NCBI GenBank assembly: GCA_019748295.1
Contig: JAIEPT010000187.1
Location: 1 to 52,463 of the forward strand
Reading direction: 5' to 3'
DNA from: Gemmataceae bacterium
GTDB lineage: Bacteria > Planctomycetota > Planctomycetia > Gemmatales > Gemmataceae
Length of the DNA stretch: 52,463 nt
Shown here: one piece after another, positions 24,150-32,908 of the stretch
Layout: each line of letters starts with the position of its first letter
Position numbering within the stretch: the first letter of the stretch is position 1
The notes under the pieces: model-generated
The model's database searches: none
What the model saw: only the letters and a program-made list of their open reading frames with translations
What the model was told of the DNA's origin: nothing
Position numbers and translations under genes: made by a program

Positions 24150-25433
24150 ATGGATCATTTTGCTTACCGCAACCGCGTTTTGCATTGCGAAGACGTCTCG
24201 CTGCCGGACCTCGCCGAAACCTACGGGACGCCGCTTTATGTCTACAGCAAGGCGACGCTGCTACGCCATCTGCGCGAGATTCAGACGGCGTTCGCGGAAC
24301 TCGAACCGACCATCTGCTATTCGATCAAAACCAACGGCAACATTCATCTCGCCAAGCTCATGGCTGACGAAGGGGCGGGGTTCGACGTCACCAGCGGCGG
24401 CGAGTTGTATCGCGCTCTCAAGGCGGGGGGGGTCGGGTCGAAGATCGTGTTCGCCGGCGTCGGCAAGACGGATCCGGAGATCCGCACCGCGCTGGAGAAC
24501 GGCGTCTTTCTCTTCAATGTCGAATCGGAAGGCGAGCTGCTGGCCATCGGCGACGTGGCCAAGTCGATGGGGAAGACGGCCCAGGTTGCGCTGCGTGTTA
24601 ATCCTGACCTGCCCCCGAAGACGCATGCCAAGACCGATACGAGCGTCAAAGGCGTCAAGTTCGGCCTCGACATCGATACGGTGCTCGAGTTCGCCCAGAA
24701 AATGGTGGGCCATCCTTCGGTCCGGGTGGTTGGGCTGCACATGCATCTTGGCTCACCGATCCTCTCGGCAGAACCGTACCGCCAAGGCGTGGAAAAAGGT
24801 TTGATTCTGATCGACAAGCTGCGCCAGCAGGGGCATAAAATAGAGTGGTGGAACATGGGAGGCGGTTTCGGCATCCATTACCGAAAGCAGGAGGCACTCC
24901 CCGCGGCCGCTTTTGCCGAAGCGATCGTCCCGGGGGTCAAGAAGGCCGGATGCAAGCTGATCCTGGAACCGGGCCGATTCGTCGTCGGCAATGCGGGCAT
25001 CCTGGTGAGCCGAGTCATTTACACGAAGGATTCGGGCGGCAAGCATTTCGTCATTCAGGATGCCGCCATGAACGACCTCATTCGTCCCACCCTGTACGAT
25101 TCGTTCCATCGCATTTGGCCGGTGCAGCCTGCCGAAAATGTGCCGTGTCCGCCGGCCGATTATGAGGCCGAGATTCCGAACACGGTAAAATGCGATGTGG
25201 TCGGCCCCGTGTGCGAATCGGGAGATTTCCTGGCCAAGAACCGTGCCCTCCCCCGCCTGACCCGAGGCGACCTGCTCGCTACCTTCAGCGCCGGGGCTTA
25301 CGGCATGGCGATGAGCTCGAATTACAACGGTCGGCCCCGCGCCGCCGAAGTGCTGGTCGATGGAGCGACGCACCGATTGATCCGCCGCCGCGAGACCTAC
25401 GAGGATTTGGTGCGGCCGGAAGTAGAAACCTAA
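24150..25433 (+). CDS. lysA: Diaminopimelate decarboxylase
   Basis: Encodes 427 residues. ATG 24150 gives MDHFAYRNRVLHCEDVSL; the frame is open upstream without family similarity. This PLP enzyme makes L-lysine from meso-DAP. The PLP Lys is K60 in ICYSIKTNGN. Other landmarks: GGELYRALKAGG, VGLHMHLGSPI, NMGGGFGIHY, LEPGRFVVGNAG, CESGDFLAKNR and AGAYGMAMSSNYN near the C-terminus. These are class III fold-type decarboxylase motifs. dapA is 14 kb away, so the pathway genes are dispersed. Confidence 0.95.
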   Translation: MDHFAYRNRVLHCEDVSLPDLAETYGTPLYVYSKATLLRHLREIQTAFAELEPTICYSIKTNGNIHLAKLMADEGAGFDVTSGGELYRALKAGGVGSKIVFAGVGKTDPEIRTALENGVFLFNVESEGELLAIGDVAKSMGKTAQVALRVNPDLPPKTHAKTDTSVKGVKFGLDIDTVLEFAQKMVGHPSVRVVGLHMHLGSPILSAEPYRQGVEKGLILIDKLRQQGHKIEWWNMGGGFGIHYRKQEALPAAAFAEAIVPGVKKAGCKLILEPGRFVVGNAGILVSRVIYTKDSGGKHFVIQDAAMNDLIRPTLYDSFHRIWPVQPAENVPCPPADYEAEIPNTVKCDVVGPVCESGDFLAKNRALPRLTRGDLLATFSAGAYGMAMSSNYNGRPRAAEVLVDGATHRLIRRRETYEDLVRPEVET

Positions 25434-25435
25434 GA

Positions 25436-25525
25436 GAATTTCGAATTGCAAATTTCGAATTGCAAATCGAGGAGACTGGATTCGGCTCCTCAATTTGCAA
25501 TTTGCAATCTTCAATTTGCAATTTC
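25436..25525. repeat. AT-rich inverted repeat with aatttgcaatttgcaat words
   Basis: Arms gaatttcgaattgcaaat... and ...caatttgcaatttcat face each other around a cgaggag/ctcctc core (25468-25490). Each arm contains a direct duplication. It lies between lysA and the next gene and could act as a terminator. Its composition contrasts with the GC-rich surroundings. Confidence 0.7.
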
Positions 25526-25538
25526 ATGTGAGGTTCCC

Positions 25539-27905
25539 GTGCGTTCTCTGCGACATGTCGGATCGATGCTCCTGGGCGCCTTTTGCCTCGCTGCTTTCGT
25601 GTTCACCGCGGCTCGAGCCCAGGATGAACCGAAAGAGAAAAACGTCGATGAGAAACGCGCCTTCCAGGCATTGATGGAGAAGGCGGAGACGGAGTATCGC
25701 GTCTTCTTCAAGAAGCCGGAGTCGGGGGTCGATTTTTGGGCCGCCATTCAGTTCGAGATGGAACTTGGCAAGTTCGATCTCGCGGCTCTGCATCTCAAGC
25801 AACTTCTCGAAAAAGAACCGAAGGAACCGATCGACGCCGACCTCGTGAAGATCCACGAAAACGCCGGCATGTCGGCCTTTCTTCGACTGCAACGCGTGCA
25901 GAAGTGGTCCGAAGTTCTGTCGTTCCAAAAAGAGGCGACGCAAAACGTCGAGAAGCTGGTCGATCGCGTAACGGCGGCCGTGGATAAGCACCTGGGGAAT
26001 GCTCAACGCATCCGCCGATTCATCAGTCGGCTCGATGCGGAGACGCCGGAGGAGCGGGCTTTCGCGTTTGCGGAACTCGACAAATCGCGCGAGCGCGTCG
26101 CCCCTTATTTGGTCGAGGCATTGCGGAAAAACGTCGGCAAGCCGCTTTATCCCAACCTGATCGACGCGATGGTCCGCTTTGGGCCCGAAGTGATGGCGCC
26201 CATGTTGGAGGTGTTCAAGGCCCGCAGTGCCGATGATGCGAACGAAGTGGACCTCCGGCTCGCGCTCCTTCAGATCGCGATTCGCCGCGGCGAAAAACGA
26301 GTGGTGCCGTACCTCTGGCACATGTCCGAATCGAAGAAGTACCCGCAGATCGTCCGCGAGCGAGCCAAGGAAGCTCTTGGCCTCTTGCTCGATAGCGATC
26401 CCAAGAATCTCGCGCCCGCCAAGGTCATGCTGGTGCAGCAGGCCGAGAAGTACTTCACGCACAATGTCCGCTTCCGCGACCCGAAGGGCGTTCGCCTGTG
26501 GCCGTGGGACGGAACATCCGTCGCGAACACGCCGATCGAATTGCGTCCCGATCAGGCTGAGGAGTTTTTCGGACTGCGTTACTCGCGCGAGGCGTTGGAA
26601 CTGGACCCGACGTATGTGCCTGCCCAGACCATTTTCCTCAATTTCACGCTGGAGCGGACCTATCTGCCGCGCTGGGACAAGTTCCTGATCGAACCGTCTC
26701 CGCCTCAGCTTCAGCAGTTGCTGGCAACGATCCAGGCGGAACTGCTGCTTTCGACGCTTGACCGCGCTCTCGAAGATCGCAACGTGCCGATCATCCTGCC
26801 GATCGTGCAAGCCCTGGGCGACCGCGGCGAAGGCAGGGCGGTTCGGCTGTCCGCCTCCGGCGCCCCGCAAGGTTTGCTGCGGGCGCTCTATTACCCGGAC
26901 ACGCGCGTGCAGACGGCCGCCGTGCGGGCCTTCCTCAAGATGCCGGGCACTCAAGCCGCCGCGGCGAAATCACGCGTCGTCGAAGTGCTGGCGCGTCAGG
27001 TCGCCCTGGAAGGTTCACCCAAGGCGCTGGTCATCGGCGCGCCCGGCGAACGCAACATCGAGTATCGCAAAGGGCTGAAAGAGACGGGCCTCGAGCCCGT
27101 CTTCGCACCCACGCTCAACAAGGCGTTCGAGAAGATGCGCGAAGGGGGCGAATTTCATGCGATTTTCGTCGATCAAAGCGTGAAGCCGGCCGACCTCAAT
27201 ATGGGCGTGACCCAGGTGCGGGCCGACCCCGATTTCGGTCGTCTGCCGATCTTCGTCTTCGCCGCCAAACAAAACATCCCGCTCATGGAACGCACGGCCG
27301 AGCGGCATCGTTATGTCCGCGTGCTGCCCGATATTTGGCTCGAAATGGCCGAGGAACTGCGCAACGCCGTGTTCGCGGCGTTGCAGAAGTCGTCCGGCCC
27401 GCCACTCACCGCGGAAGAACGCCAGGTGGTGCAGAAGAACGCACTCGATTTGCTTTGGCGGATGTCTCGTGCGGAAATCGCGGGCTACGACATTCGCCCC
27501 GCGCAGGAGGGAGTGACTCGGCTTCTGCAGAAACCGGAACCGCCTCCTGAGGCTTTGGAAATCCTCAGCAGGCTCCCCGGCGCTCCGGCTCAGATAAAGC
27601 TCGCGGATTTCGTGCTCGATCCCGCGCACGAAAAGATGCGGCTCCCAGCCGCGATCGAGCTGAATCGCCACGTGCAGAAGCACGGCCTATTGCTGCCGAA
27701 GACCCAGATCGACCATTTCCGTATCGCGTACAAGTCGGACAAACTCGACCCGCCAATCAAATCGCAAGTCGCACTGATGTTCAGCGTCCTCCGCCCGACT
27801 GTCGTCGGCTCCGGCCGAAATATGCTGCAGTTCGAAGGCGTCGCTCCACCCGCGCCGAAGGACGCGCCCAAGGAGAAGGAAAAAGAGAAAGAGAAGGACA
27901 ACTAG
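25539..27905 (+). CDS. Secreted HEAT-repeat protein with a pseudo-receiver domain
   Basis: Encodes about 788 residues. A GTG start at 25539 is chosen: GTGAGG lies 6 bases upstream and it begins a signal peptide (MLLGAFCLAAFVFTAARAQ). Residues about 60-400 are helical repeats (FAFAELDKSRERVAPYLVEA, LYPNLIDAMVRFGPEVMAPM) of HEAT type. Residues about 495-600 resemble a response-regulator receiver (KALVIGAPGERN, FHAIFVDQSVKPAD, LPIFVFAAK), but the acidic pair of strand 1 and the conserved Lys are missing, so phosphorylation is unlikely. The C-terminus is a Lys/Glu-rich tail. Probably periplasmic; function unknown. Confidence 0.82.
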   Translation: MRSLRHVGSMLLGAFCLAAFVFTAARAQDEPKEKNVDEKRAFQALMEKAETEYRVFFKKPESGVDFWAAIQFEMELGKFDLAALHLKQLLEKEPKEPIDADLVKIHENAGMSAFLRLQRVQKWSEVLSFQKEATQNVEKLVDRVTAAVDKHLGNAQRIRRFISRLDAETPEERAFAFAELDKSRERVAPYLVEALRKNVGKPLYPNLIDAMVRFGPEVMAPMLEVFKARSADDANEVDLRLALLQIAIRRGEKRVVPYLWHMSESKKYPQIVRERAKEALGLLLDSDPKNLAPAKVMLVQQAEKYFTHNVRFRDPKGVRLWPWDGTSVANTPIELRPDQAEEFFGLRYSREALELDPTYVPAQTIFLNFTLERTYLPRWDKFLIEPSPPQLQQLLATIQAELLLSTLDRALEDRNVPIILPIVQALGDRGEGRAVRLSASGAPQGLLRALYYPDTRVQTAAVRAFLKMPGTQAAAAKSRVVEVLARQVALEGSPKALVIGAPGERNIEYRKGLKETGLEPVFAPTLNKAFEKMREGGEFHAIFVDQSVKPADLNMGVTQVRADPDFGRLPIFVFAAKQNIPLMERTAERHRYVRVLPDIWLEMAEELRNAVFAALQKSSGPPLTAEERQVVQKNALDLLWRMSRAEIAGYDIRPAQEGVTRLLQKPEPPPEALEILSRLPGAPAQIKLADFVLDPAHEKMRLPAAIELNRHVQKHGLLLPKTQIDHFRIAYKSDKLDPPIKSQVALMFSVLRPTVVGSGRNMLQFEGVAPPAPKDAPKEKEKEKEKDN

Positions 27906-27915
27906 CAGGGGTTGT

Positions 27916-28028
27916 GTGGCACGCCCTGAACGTAGCGAAGGGCGTGGAAGCGGTGCTGACGCAGCATCCATTTGCAATGAGATTTCGGAAGCTTCACCAC
28001 GCCCTTCACTACGTTCAGGGCGTGCCAC
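27916..28028. repeat. Hairpin at a convergent junction, 32-base arms
   Basis: Left arm 27916-27947 (begins gtggcacgccctgaacgtag) and right arm 27997-28028 are complementary at 31 of 32 positions, around a 49-base loop. It lies between two convergent genes and may act as a bidirectional terminator, although no T run is present. Confidence 0.85.
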
Positions 28029-28053
28029 CCAGCCTTGCCACACGAAATTCCAC

Positions 28054-30300
28054 TCACTCCGAACGCCGTTTCCCCTTGCGCTTGCGTGCCCGATCCGCGG
28101 AACCGTTGTCTTCCTCGCGTCGGCGATGATTCTTCGGCCGGCGTTCTTGCGGGGGCAACGGCGGAACCGTGCGGGCCACGCTGCTGATGACGCGGAAGTC
28201 CATTTGCCGACGCGTCAGATCGACGCGGACGACTTCGACCTTTACTTTGTCGCCGAGCCGAAAATGCTTGCCGAGCCGTTGGCCGACGAGCGAGTACGAG
28301 GCGTCCTCGAAGTAATAGTAATCGTCCGGCAAGTTCGAGATGTGCACCAGTCCCTCGACCGGCAAATCCTCGGCCTGGGCGTAGAAGCCGTAGTCGGCGA
28401 CCCCGGTGACGATCGCGGAAAGCTGCGTGCCGATGCGGCTGCTCATGTAGACCAGCATCTTGTGCTTGACCAACTCGCGCTCCGCCGTCTCGGCGCGGCG
28501 TTCCATCTTGCTGCAATGATCGCCCAGCGACGTCATCTCATCGAAGTTGCTCGAAACTCGACCTCGCTTGATGAGCTGGTCGAGCTGGCGATGCACCGTG
28601 AGATCGGGATAACGGCGAATGGGCGAAGTGAAGTGGCAGTAGTTTTCCATCGCCAGGGCGAAGTGATCGTCCTTCTCCGGACTGTACTTCGCCTGCTTCA
28701 GACTGCGGAGCAACGCGTAGTGCACCGCATGCTTCTCGGGCCTTTCCGCGGACTGCTGCAAGACGCGCTGCAGCGTGAAGCGGTCCGTCTCGCGTTTGAC
28801 CTTGTAACCCAGGATGCGGACAAACTCGGCGAACGTTTCCAGCTTCGTTTCATCCGGCGAAGGATGCACGCGGCGAAGGAAGTAGACCTCGCGTTCGTCG
28901 AGCGCGGTCGCCACGGCTTCATTGGCGGCGAGCATGAACTCTTCGATGATCTGATGGCTGACGTCGTGCACGCGGAAATGGCCGCCGCTCACTTTGCCTT
29001 CGTTGTCGTATTCGAGTTCTACTTCCGGCATCGACAACTCCAGCGAACCTCGCTTGAGCCGGCGGGCGTGAAGAATCATCGCCAGCTCGCGGCCCTTGTG
29101 CAGCAGATCAAGCACCTCAGGGAGAACACCGAGGTCCTCCGCGGTCGTTCCCTTCGGCTTTCCGAGAATCTCGGAAACCTGCTCGTAAGCGAACCGCTTG
29201 GTCGTGCGAATGACGCCATTGGCGAAGCGCGTGCCGACGACCTGGCCCTGGGCCGTGTATTCGATGATGGCGGATTTCACGAAGCGAGTTTTCCCTTCCT
29301 GAAGCGACGCGAGGCCATTCGACAGGATCTCGGGAAACATCGGCAGCACGCGCTGCGGCAGATAGACGCTCGTGGCCCGTTTGCGGGCTTCGCGATCGAG
29401 GGCACTGCCGAGCGGAGCGAAATGCCCCACGTCCGCGATGTGGACGCCGAGGATCCAGTGTTTGCTTTTCGTGTCCTGCGTCAGCGAGATCGCGTCGTCG
29501 AAATCGCGGGCGGTGACCGGGTCGATCGTGATGGTCAGCCAGTCGGTGAAATCCTCACGGCCGGTCAGATTCTTCTCGTCCCATTCTTTCGCGACGAGGC
29601 GCGCCTCTTCGAGCACGTCTTCCGGAAACTCGTCCGGCAAACCGAGGGCGCGGATGATCGACAACGTATCGACGCCGGGTTTCCCCTTGGGTCCGAGGAT
29701 CTCGACGATGACGCCTTCGCCCCGTTCTTCCGGCGAGGGGAAACGGACCATTTCGAGGACGACCTTGTCGTCCGGCTTGGCCCCCTTCGCGCCGGGATCG
29801 CCGACGAAGATGCTGTGGGAGAAGACGTTGCCGTCGACGCGGACGAAGCTTTCGCCTTCGCGCTCGAAGTAGACGCCGACGAAGTTTCGCGTGGCCCGCG
29901 CCACGACGCGGACGATCTGCCCGCGTGGGCCGAGCTTTCCCGTGGTGGTTTTCTTGGTGATGCGGACCTGGACTTCGTCCCCCGTGGATGCATCGCCGAC
30001 GGCTTCCTGCGGGATGTAGATGTCGGGGCCGATCTTCCCTGCTTCGGCTTGGGGCCGGACGAAGCCGAAGCCCCCTTGCGTTTTGCGGAAGGCGCCGACG
30101 ATGGTTCCTAAAGGCCCGGCCGGCTGAATGGTTTGACTCTTGCCGAGTTCGATCCGGCCCTGCTTGAGCAGCTTTTTGAGCGCAATTTTGAAGGCGTCGT
30201 AATCGTCGATGCGGAGCTTGCGAGCGAGGACTTTGGGTTTGAGCGGCTTGTAGCGGTGATCCGCGATGGCCGCGAGAATCGCGTGTTCGAGAGATGGCAT
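28054..30300 (-). CDS. rnr: Ribonuclease R (RNB-family exoribonuclease)
   Basis: Encodes 748 residues. ATG 30300 follows a GAGG word and gives MPSLEHAILAAIADHRYKPL. Domain order: N-terminal winged helix (about 1-60, RKLRIDDYDAFKIALKKLL), two cold-shock/OB domains, the RNB catalytic domain with the Asp cluster in IDPVTARDFDDAISL, and a C-terminal S1 domain (IGTQLSAIVTGVADYGFYAQ). The basic tail (KRKGKRRSE) is typical. It degrades structured RNA 3' to 5'. Transcribed divergently from the acyltransferase-like gene, with a large hairpin in the shared upstream region. Confidence 0.96.
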   Translation of the reverse strand: MPSLEHAILAAIADHRYKPLKPKVLARKLRIDDYDAFKIALKKLLKQGRIELGKSQTIQPAGPLGTIVGAFRKTQGGFGFVRPQAEAGKIGPDIYIPQEAVGDASTGDEVQVRITKKTTTGKLGPRGQIVRVVARATRNFVGVYFEREGESFVRVDGNVFSHSIFVGDPGAKGAKPDDKVVLEMVRFPSPEERGEGVIVEILGPKGKPGVDTLSIIRALGLPDEFPEDVLEEARLVAKEWDEKNLTGREDFTDWLTITIDPVTARDFDDAISLTQDTKSKHWILGVHIADVGHFAPLGSALDREARKRATSVYLPQRVLPMFPEILSNGLASLQEGKTRFVKSAIIEYTAQGQVVGTRFANGVIRTTKRFAYEQVSEILGKPKGTTAEDLGVLPEVLDLLHKGRELAMILHARRLKRGSLELSMPEVELEYDNEGKVSGGHFRVHDVSHQIIEEFMLAANEAVATALDEREVYFLRRVHPSPDETKLETFAEFVRILGYKVKRETDRFTLQRVLQQSAERPEKHAVHYALLRSLKQAKYSPEKDDHFALAMENYCHFTSPIRRYPDLTVHRQLDQLIKRGRVSSNFDEMTSLGDHCSKMERRAETAERELVKHKMLVYMSSRIGTQLSAIVTGVADYGFYAQAEDLPVEGLVHISNLPDDYYYFEDASYSLVGQRLGKHFRLGDKVKVEVVRVDLTRRQMDFRVISSVARTVPPLPPQERRPKNHRRREEDNGSADRARKRKGKRRSE

Positions 30301-30400
30301 AGTTGCCTCAAGGAGACCGTTCGCCGCACGAAGGTTCGCGCGAATTCCGGCAAAGCCGTTCGAATCCATCATACGTGCAAGAACCGGGCCGAAGGAACAT

Positions 30401-30517
30401 CCGCTCAAAGCCCTGGGCCGAGCGCAGCGAGTTCCTGGGTTCCAGACCGAAGACACATCGCTCTTCCGACGCACCGATCCCAGGAGCTCGCTGCGCTCGC
30501 CTCTGGGCTTTGAGCGG
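30401..30517. repeat. Hairpin with 39-base arms in a divergent promoter region
   Basis: Left arm 30401-30439 (ccgctcaaagccctgggccg...) and right arm 30479-30517 (...gggctttgagcgg) pair with few mismatches. It lies between the divergent starts of rnr and the HGSNAT-like gene, an unusual location compared with the convergent-junction hairpins elsewhere. Confidence 0.8.
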
Positions 30518-30590
30518 CATTGACGGTGGATTTGTCCTGACCGCCGGGTACACTACGGGCCGGGATTTCTTCCGCCGCGAGTGAAACGCC

Positions 30591-31805
30591 ATGTCTTCCT
30601 CAGACGCTCCCGCCGGCAAGTTGCAGCGATTGGTGTCGCTCGACGCGTATCGCGGCTTCGTCATGCTGCTCATGCTGGCCGAAGTGCTCGAGCTGAGCGC
30701 GGTCGCCAAAAAGTTGCCCGACAGCAGCGCGTGGCAATTCGCGGCATGGCATCAGACGCATGTCGAATGGGTCGGCTGCACGCTGCATGACCTCATCCAG
30801 CCGTCGTTCTCCTTCATCGTCGGCGTGGCCGTGCCATTCTCCATCGCCAGCCGACGGCAACGCGGGCAATCGTCGCCGGTCATGCTGCTGCACGCCCTCT
30901 GGCGTTCGGTGCTGCTCGTGATGCTCGGTGTTTTTCTGCGATCCAAAAACAGCGCGGCGACGAACTGGGTGTTCGAAGACACGCTTTCGCAGATCGGCCT
31001 CGGCTATTTCGTGCTGTTCCTCGTCGGCATGGCTTCGCGCTGGGTGCATTGGCTGGCGTTTGTCGGCATCCTGGTCGGATACTGGGCCGCGTTTGCAACA
31101 TACGCAGTGCCGGACAACCTGGTCTCGCCCCTTCGCGGCGTGACGCAGGAATGGCAGGACAAGCATGGCCTGGAGGGCTTCGCGCAGCACTGGAGCAAGA
31201 ACGCCAACCTTGCCCACGACGTCGACGTCTGGCTGCTCAATCAACTCCCGCGCGTCCCCCAAAAGGGTGAGACGGCGTATCGCTTCAACCGCGGCGGATA
31301 CCAGACGCTCAACTTCATTCCCACCTTGGCGACCATGATTCTCGGGCTCATTGCCGGCACGTTCCTGCAAGGCCATGCGCCGACGTTTCGCCGAACGTTG
31401 ATGTTCGCCGTCGCGGGGGGAGTGAGCCTCGCAGTGGGATGGGCTTTAGGGGAGTTCGATATCGTCCCGGTTGTGAAACGCATCTGGACGCCGAGTTGGG
31501 TGCTCTACAGCGGCGGCTGGTGCTTGCTGCTGCTGGCGGTCTTCTACCTTTGCATCGACGTCACCGGCTTCAAGGCATGGGCGTTTCCGCTGGTCGTGAT
31601 CGGCATGAACTCGATCGTCGCCTACTGTCTTGCGGGATTGACGAAGTCGTTCTTCCGCGAAAACCTGACCCGTCACTTCGGATCATCGACGTTTCAAGCA
31701 TTGGGCGAGGCGTACGAACCCTTGCTGCTCGGCGGAGCGGTGCTGCTGATCTGGTGGCTGATCCTCTACTGGCTCTACCGCAACCGCGTCTTTCTTCGCA
31801 TTTAG
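30591..31805 (+). CDS. HGSNAT/DUF5009-type polytopic membrane acyltransferase-like protein
   Basis: Encodes 404 residues. It begins with the family signature RLVSLDAYRGFVMLLMLAEV, followed by VGCTLHDLIQPSFSFIVGVA and about 10 transmembrane helices. The C-terminal part has IGMNSIVAYCLAGLTKSFF and a last helix GAVLLIWWLILYWLYRNRVF. The family includes heparan-alpha-glucosaminide N-acetyltransferase; bacterial members probably acylate sugars at the membrane, but the donor and acceptor are unknown here. The neighbouring long inverted repeat begins 16 bases after its stop. Confidence 0.85.
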   Translation: MSSSDAPAGKLQRLVSLDAYRGFVMLLMLAEVLELSAVAKKLPDSSAWQFAAWHQTHVEWVGCTLHDLIQPSFSFIVGVAVPFSIASRRQRGQSSPVMLLHALWRSVLLVMLGVFLRSKNSAATNWVFEDTLSQIGLGYFVLFLVGMASRWVHWLAFVGILVGYWAAFATYAVPDNLVSPLRGVTQEWQDKHGLEGFAQHWSKNANLAHDVDVWLLNQLPRVPQKGETAYRFNRGGYQTLNFIPTLATMILGLIAGTFLQGHAPTFRRTLMFAVAGGVSLAVGWALGEFDIVPVVKRIWTPSWVLYSGGWCLLLLAVFYLCIDVTGFKAWAFPLVVIGMNSIVAYCLAGLTKSFFRENLTRHFGSSTFQALGEAYEPLLLGGAVLLIWWLILYWLYRNRVFLRI

Positions 31806-31821
31806 ACAGCGCGGCGATCGG

Positions 31822-32205
31822 CGAGCAGCCGCTGTTAGGCGGCTGGTACAGTATCGCAAGAGTCTTGTGTTCTCAGACGGAAAGGACAGAATCATTCCGT
31901 ACAGAATCATGAAAGACGCAGACCAAACGATCCCGGACAAGATGAAGGAGAAAACAAGGCAGGATGATGAAAAGCAGGATGATCAAAGCAGAACTAGATT
32001 GGACTCAGACGCAGCAGTACGACTTCAGGCAACTCGCTCTCATTATCCTGCTCATCATTATCCTGCCTTACTCTCTTCATCATTTTGTTCCAAATCATTT
32101 TGCCTGCGTCTTTCATAATTCTGTACGTAATGATTCTGTCCTTGCCGTCTGAGAACATGAGACTCTTGCGGACGCTTTGCCAGCCGCCTAGCAGCGGCTG
32201 CTCGT
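31822..32205. repeat. Long imperfect inverted repeat, about 170-base arms
   Basis: Left arm 31822-31990 and right arm 32037-32205 align over their whole length as imperfect reverse complements (for example ttctcagacggaaaggacag near 31871 against ctgtccttgccgtctgagaa near 32138), with a 46-base loop. The arms contain short direct repeats such as gcaggatgatgaaaa/gcaggatgatcaaag. One strand is purine-rich and markedly AT-richer than neighbouring genes. It occupies nearly all of the gap between two genes and has no coding frame. A foldback or MITE-like element, or a structured RNA, is possible. Confidence 0.88.
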
Positions 32206-32221
32206 CTAGGCGGTTTGCTCA

Positions 32222-32908
32222 ATGGATTCCGTCGTCCTCTTCGCCCTGGCTCGCGAACACATGCGGCTTCTGCCGCGGCTGGGCTCGCTGGAAAAAGTCC
32301 GCGGATTGCCGTGCCGAGCGTGGAAGGGACGGACCGCAAAGGGCGAATGCCTTGTGCTGGAGACGGGCGTCGGCAAAGAACGCGTGCTGCAAGCTTTGAA
32401 AGCCGCAGTGGGGGACACTCAGCCGCGACAACTGATCTTCGCGGGTTTTGCGGGTGGATTGGATCCGGCCTTGAAGATCGGCGAAGTGGTCGTCGCTCAT
32501 GAAGCGATGAACGAACAAAGCCATCGCTGGCGTTCGCCGCAATCCACATCCCCAACGCAGTGCATGCTGTCCGCGGATCGAATCATCGGCACCCCGCGAG
32601 AGAAACACGCGCTGCATGCTTCGCATGGCGCGGCGGCGGTCGATATGGAATCCGCCGCTTTTGCGGAATGGTGCGATGCACGACGGCTTCCATGGACGTG
32701 CGTCCGTGCCGTCTCAGATACCGCGAACGCGACATTGTCGCCGGATCTCGTCGCACTGATGGCGGGCGGGCGGATCGCGCCGTTTCGATTTCTCTGGACG
32801 CTTATCCGCCGGCCCACGTTTCTCGGCGAACTGCTGCGGTTAGCTCGCGATACCCGGCATGCCGCCGACGGTCTCGCCGAAGAGATTGGGAAGATGCTGG
32901 GCGTTTGA
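32222..32908 (+). CDS. Nucleoside phosphorylase / MTA-SAH nucleosidase-like protein
   Basis: Encodes 228 residues. Family motifs: VLETGVGKERV (ligand loop), LIFAGFAGGLDPALKIGEVV (residues 71-90), AAAVDMESAAFAEWC (137-151) with the ribose-contacting Met-Glu, and VRAVSDTANA with the catalytic-type Asp (D166). The family cleaves glycosidic bonds of purine nucleosides; the hopanoid-associated HpnG branch is a possible alternative. Its last 69 bases overlap the end of the convergent polymerase gene. Confidence 0.83.
   Translation: MDSVVLFALAREHMRLLPRLGSLEKVRGLPCRAWKGRTAKGECLVLETGVGKERVLQALKAAVGDTQPRQLIFAGFAGGLDPALKIGEVVVAHEAMNEQSHRWRSPQSTSPTQCMLSADRIIGTPREKHALHASHGAAAVDMESAAFAEWCDARRLPWTCVRAVSDTANATLSPDLVALMAGGRIAPFRFLWTLIRRPTFLGELLRLARDTRHAADGLAEEIGKMLGV

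Noticed and set aside
27914..28129. Peptides on the hairpin at 27.9 kb resembling short annotated hypothetical proteins
   Set aside because: Both strands give related peptides because of the palindrome; treated as non-coding repeat.
28000..30111. A 731-codon plus-strand frame opposite rnr
   Set aside because: RNase R motifs are unambiguous on the minus strand.
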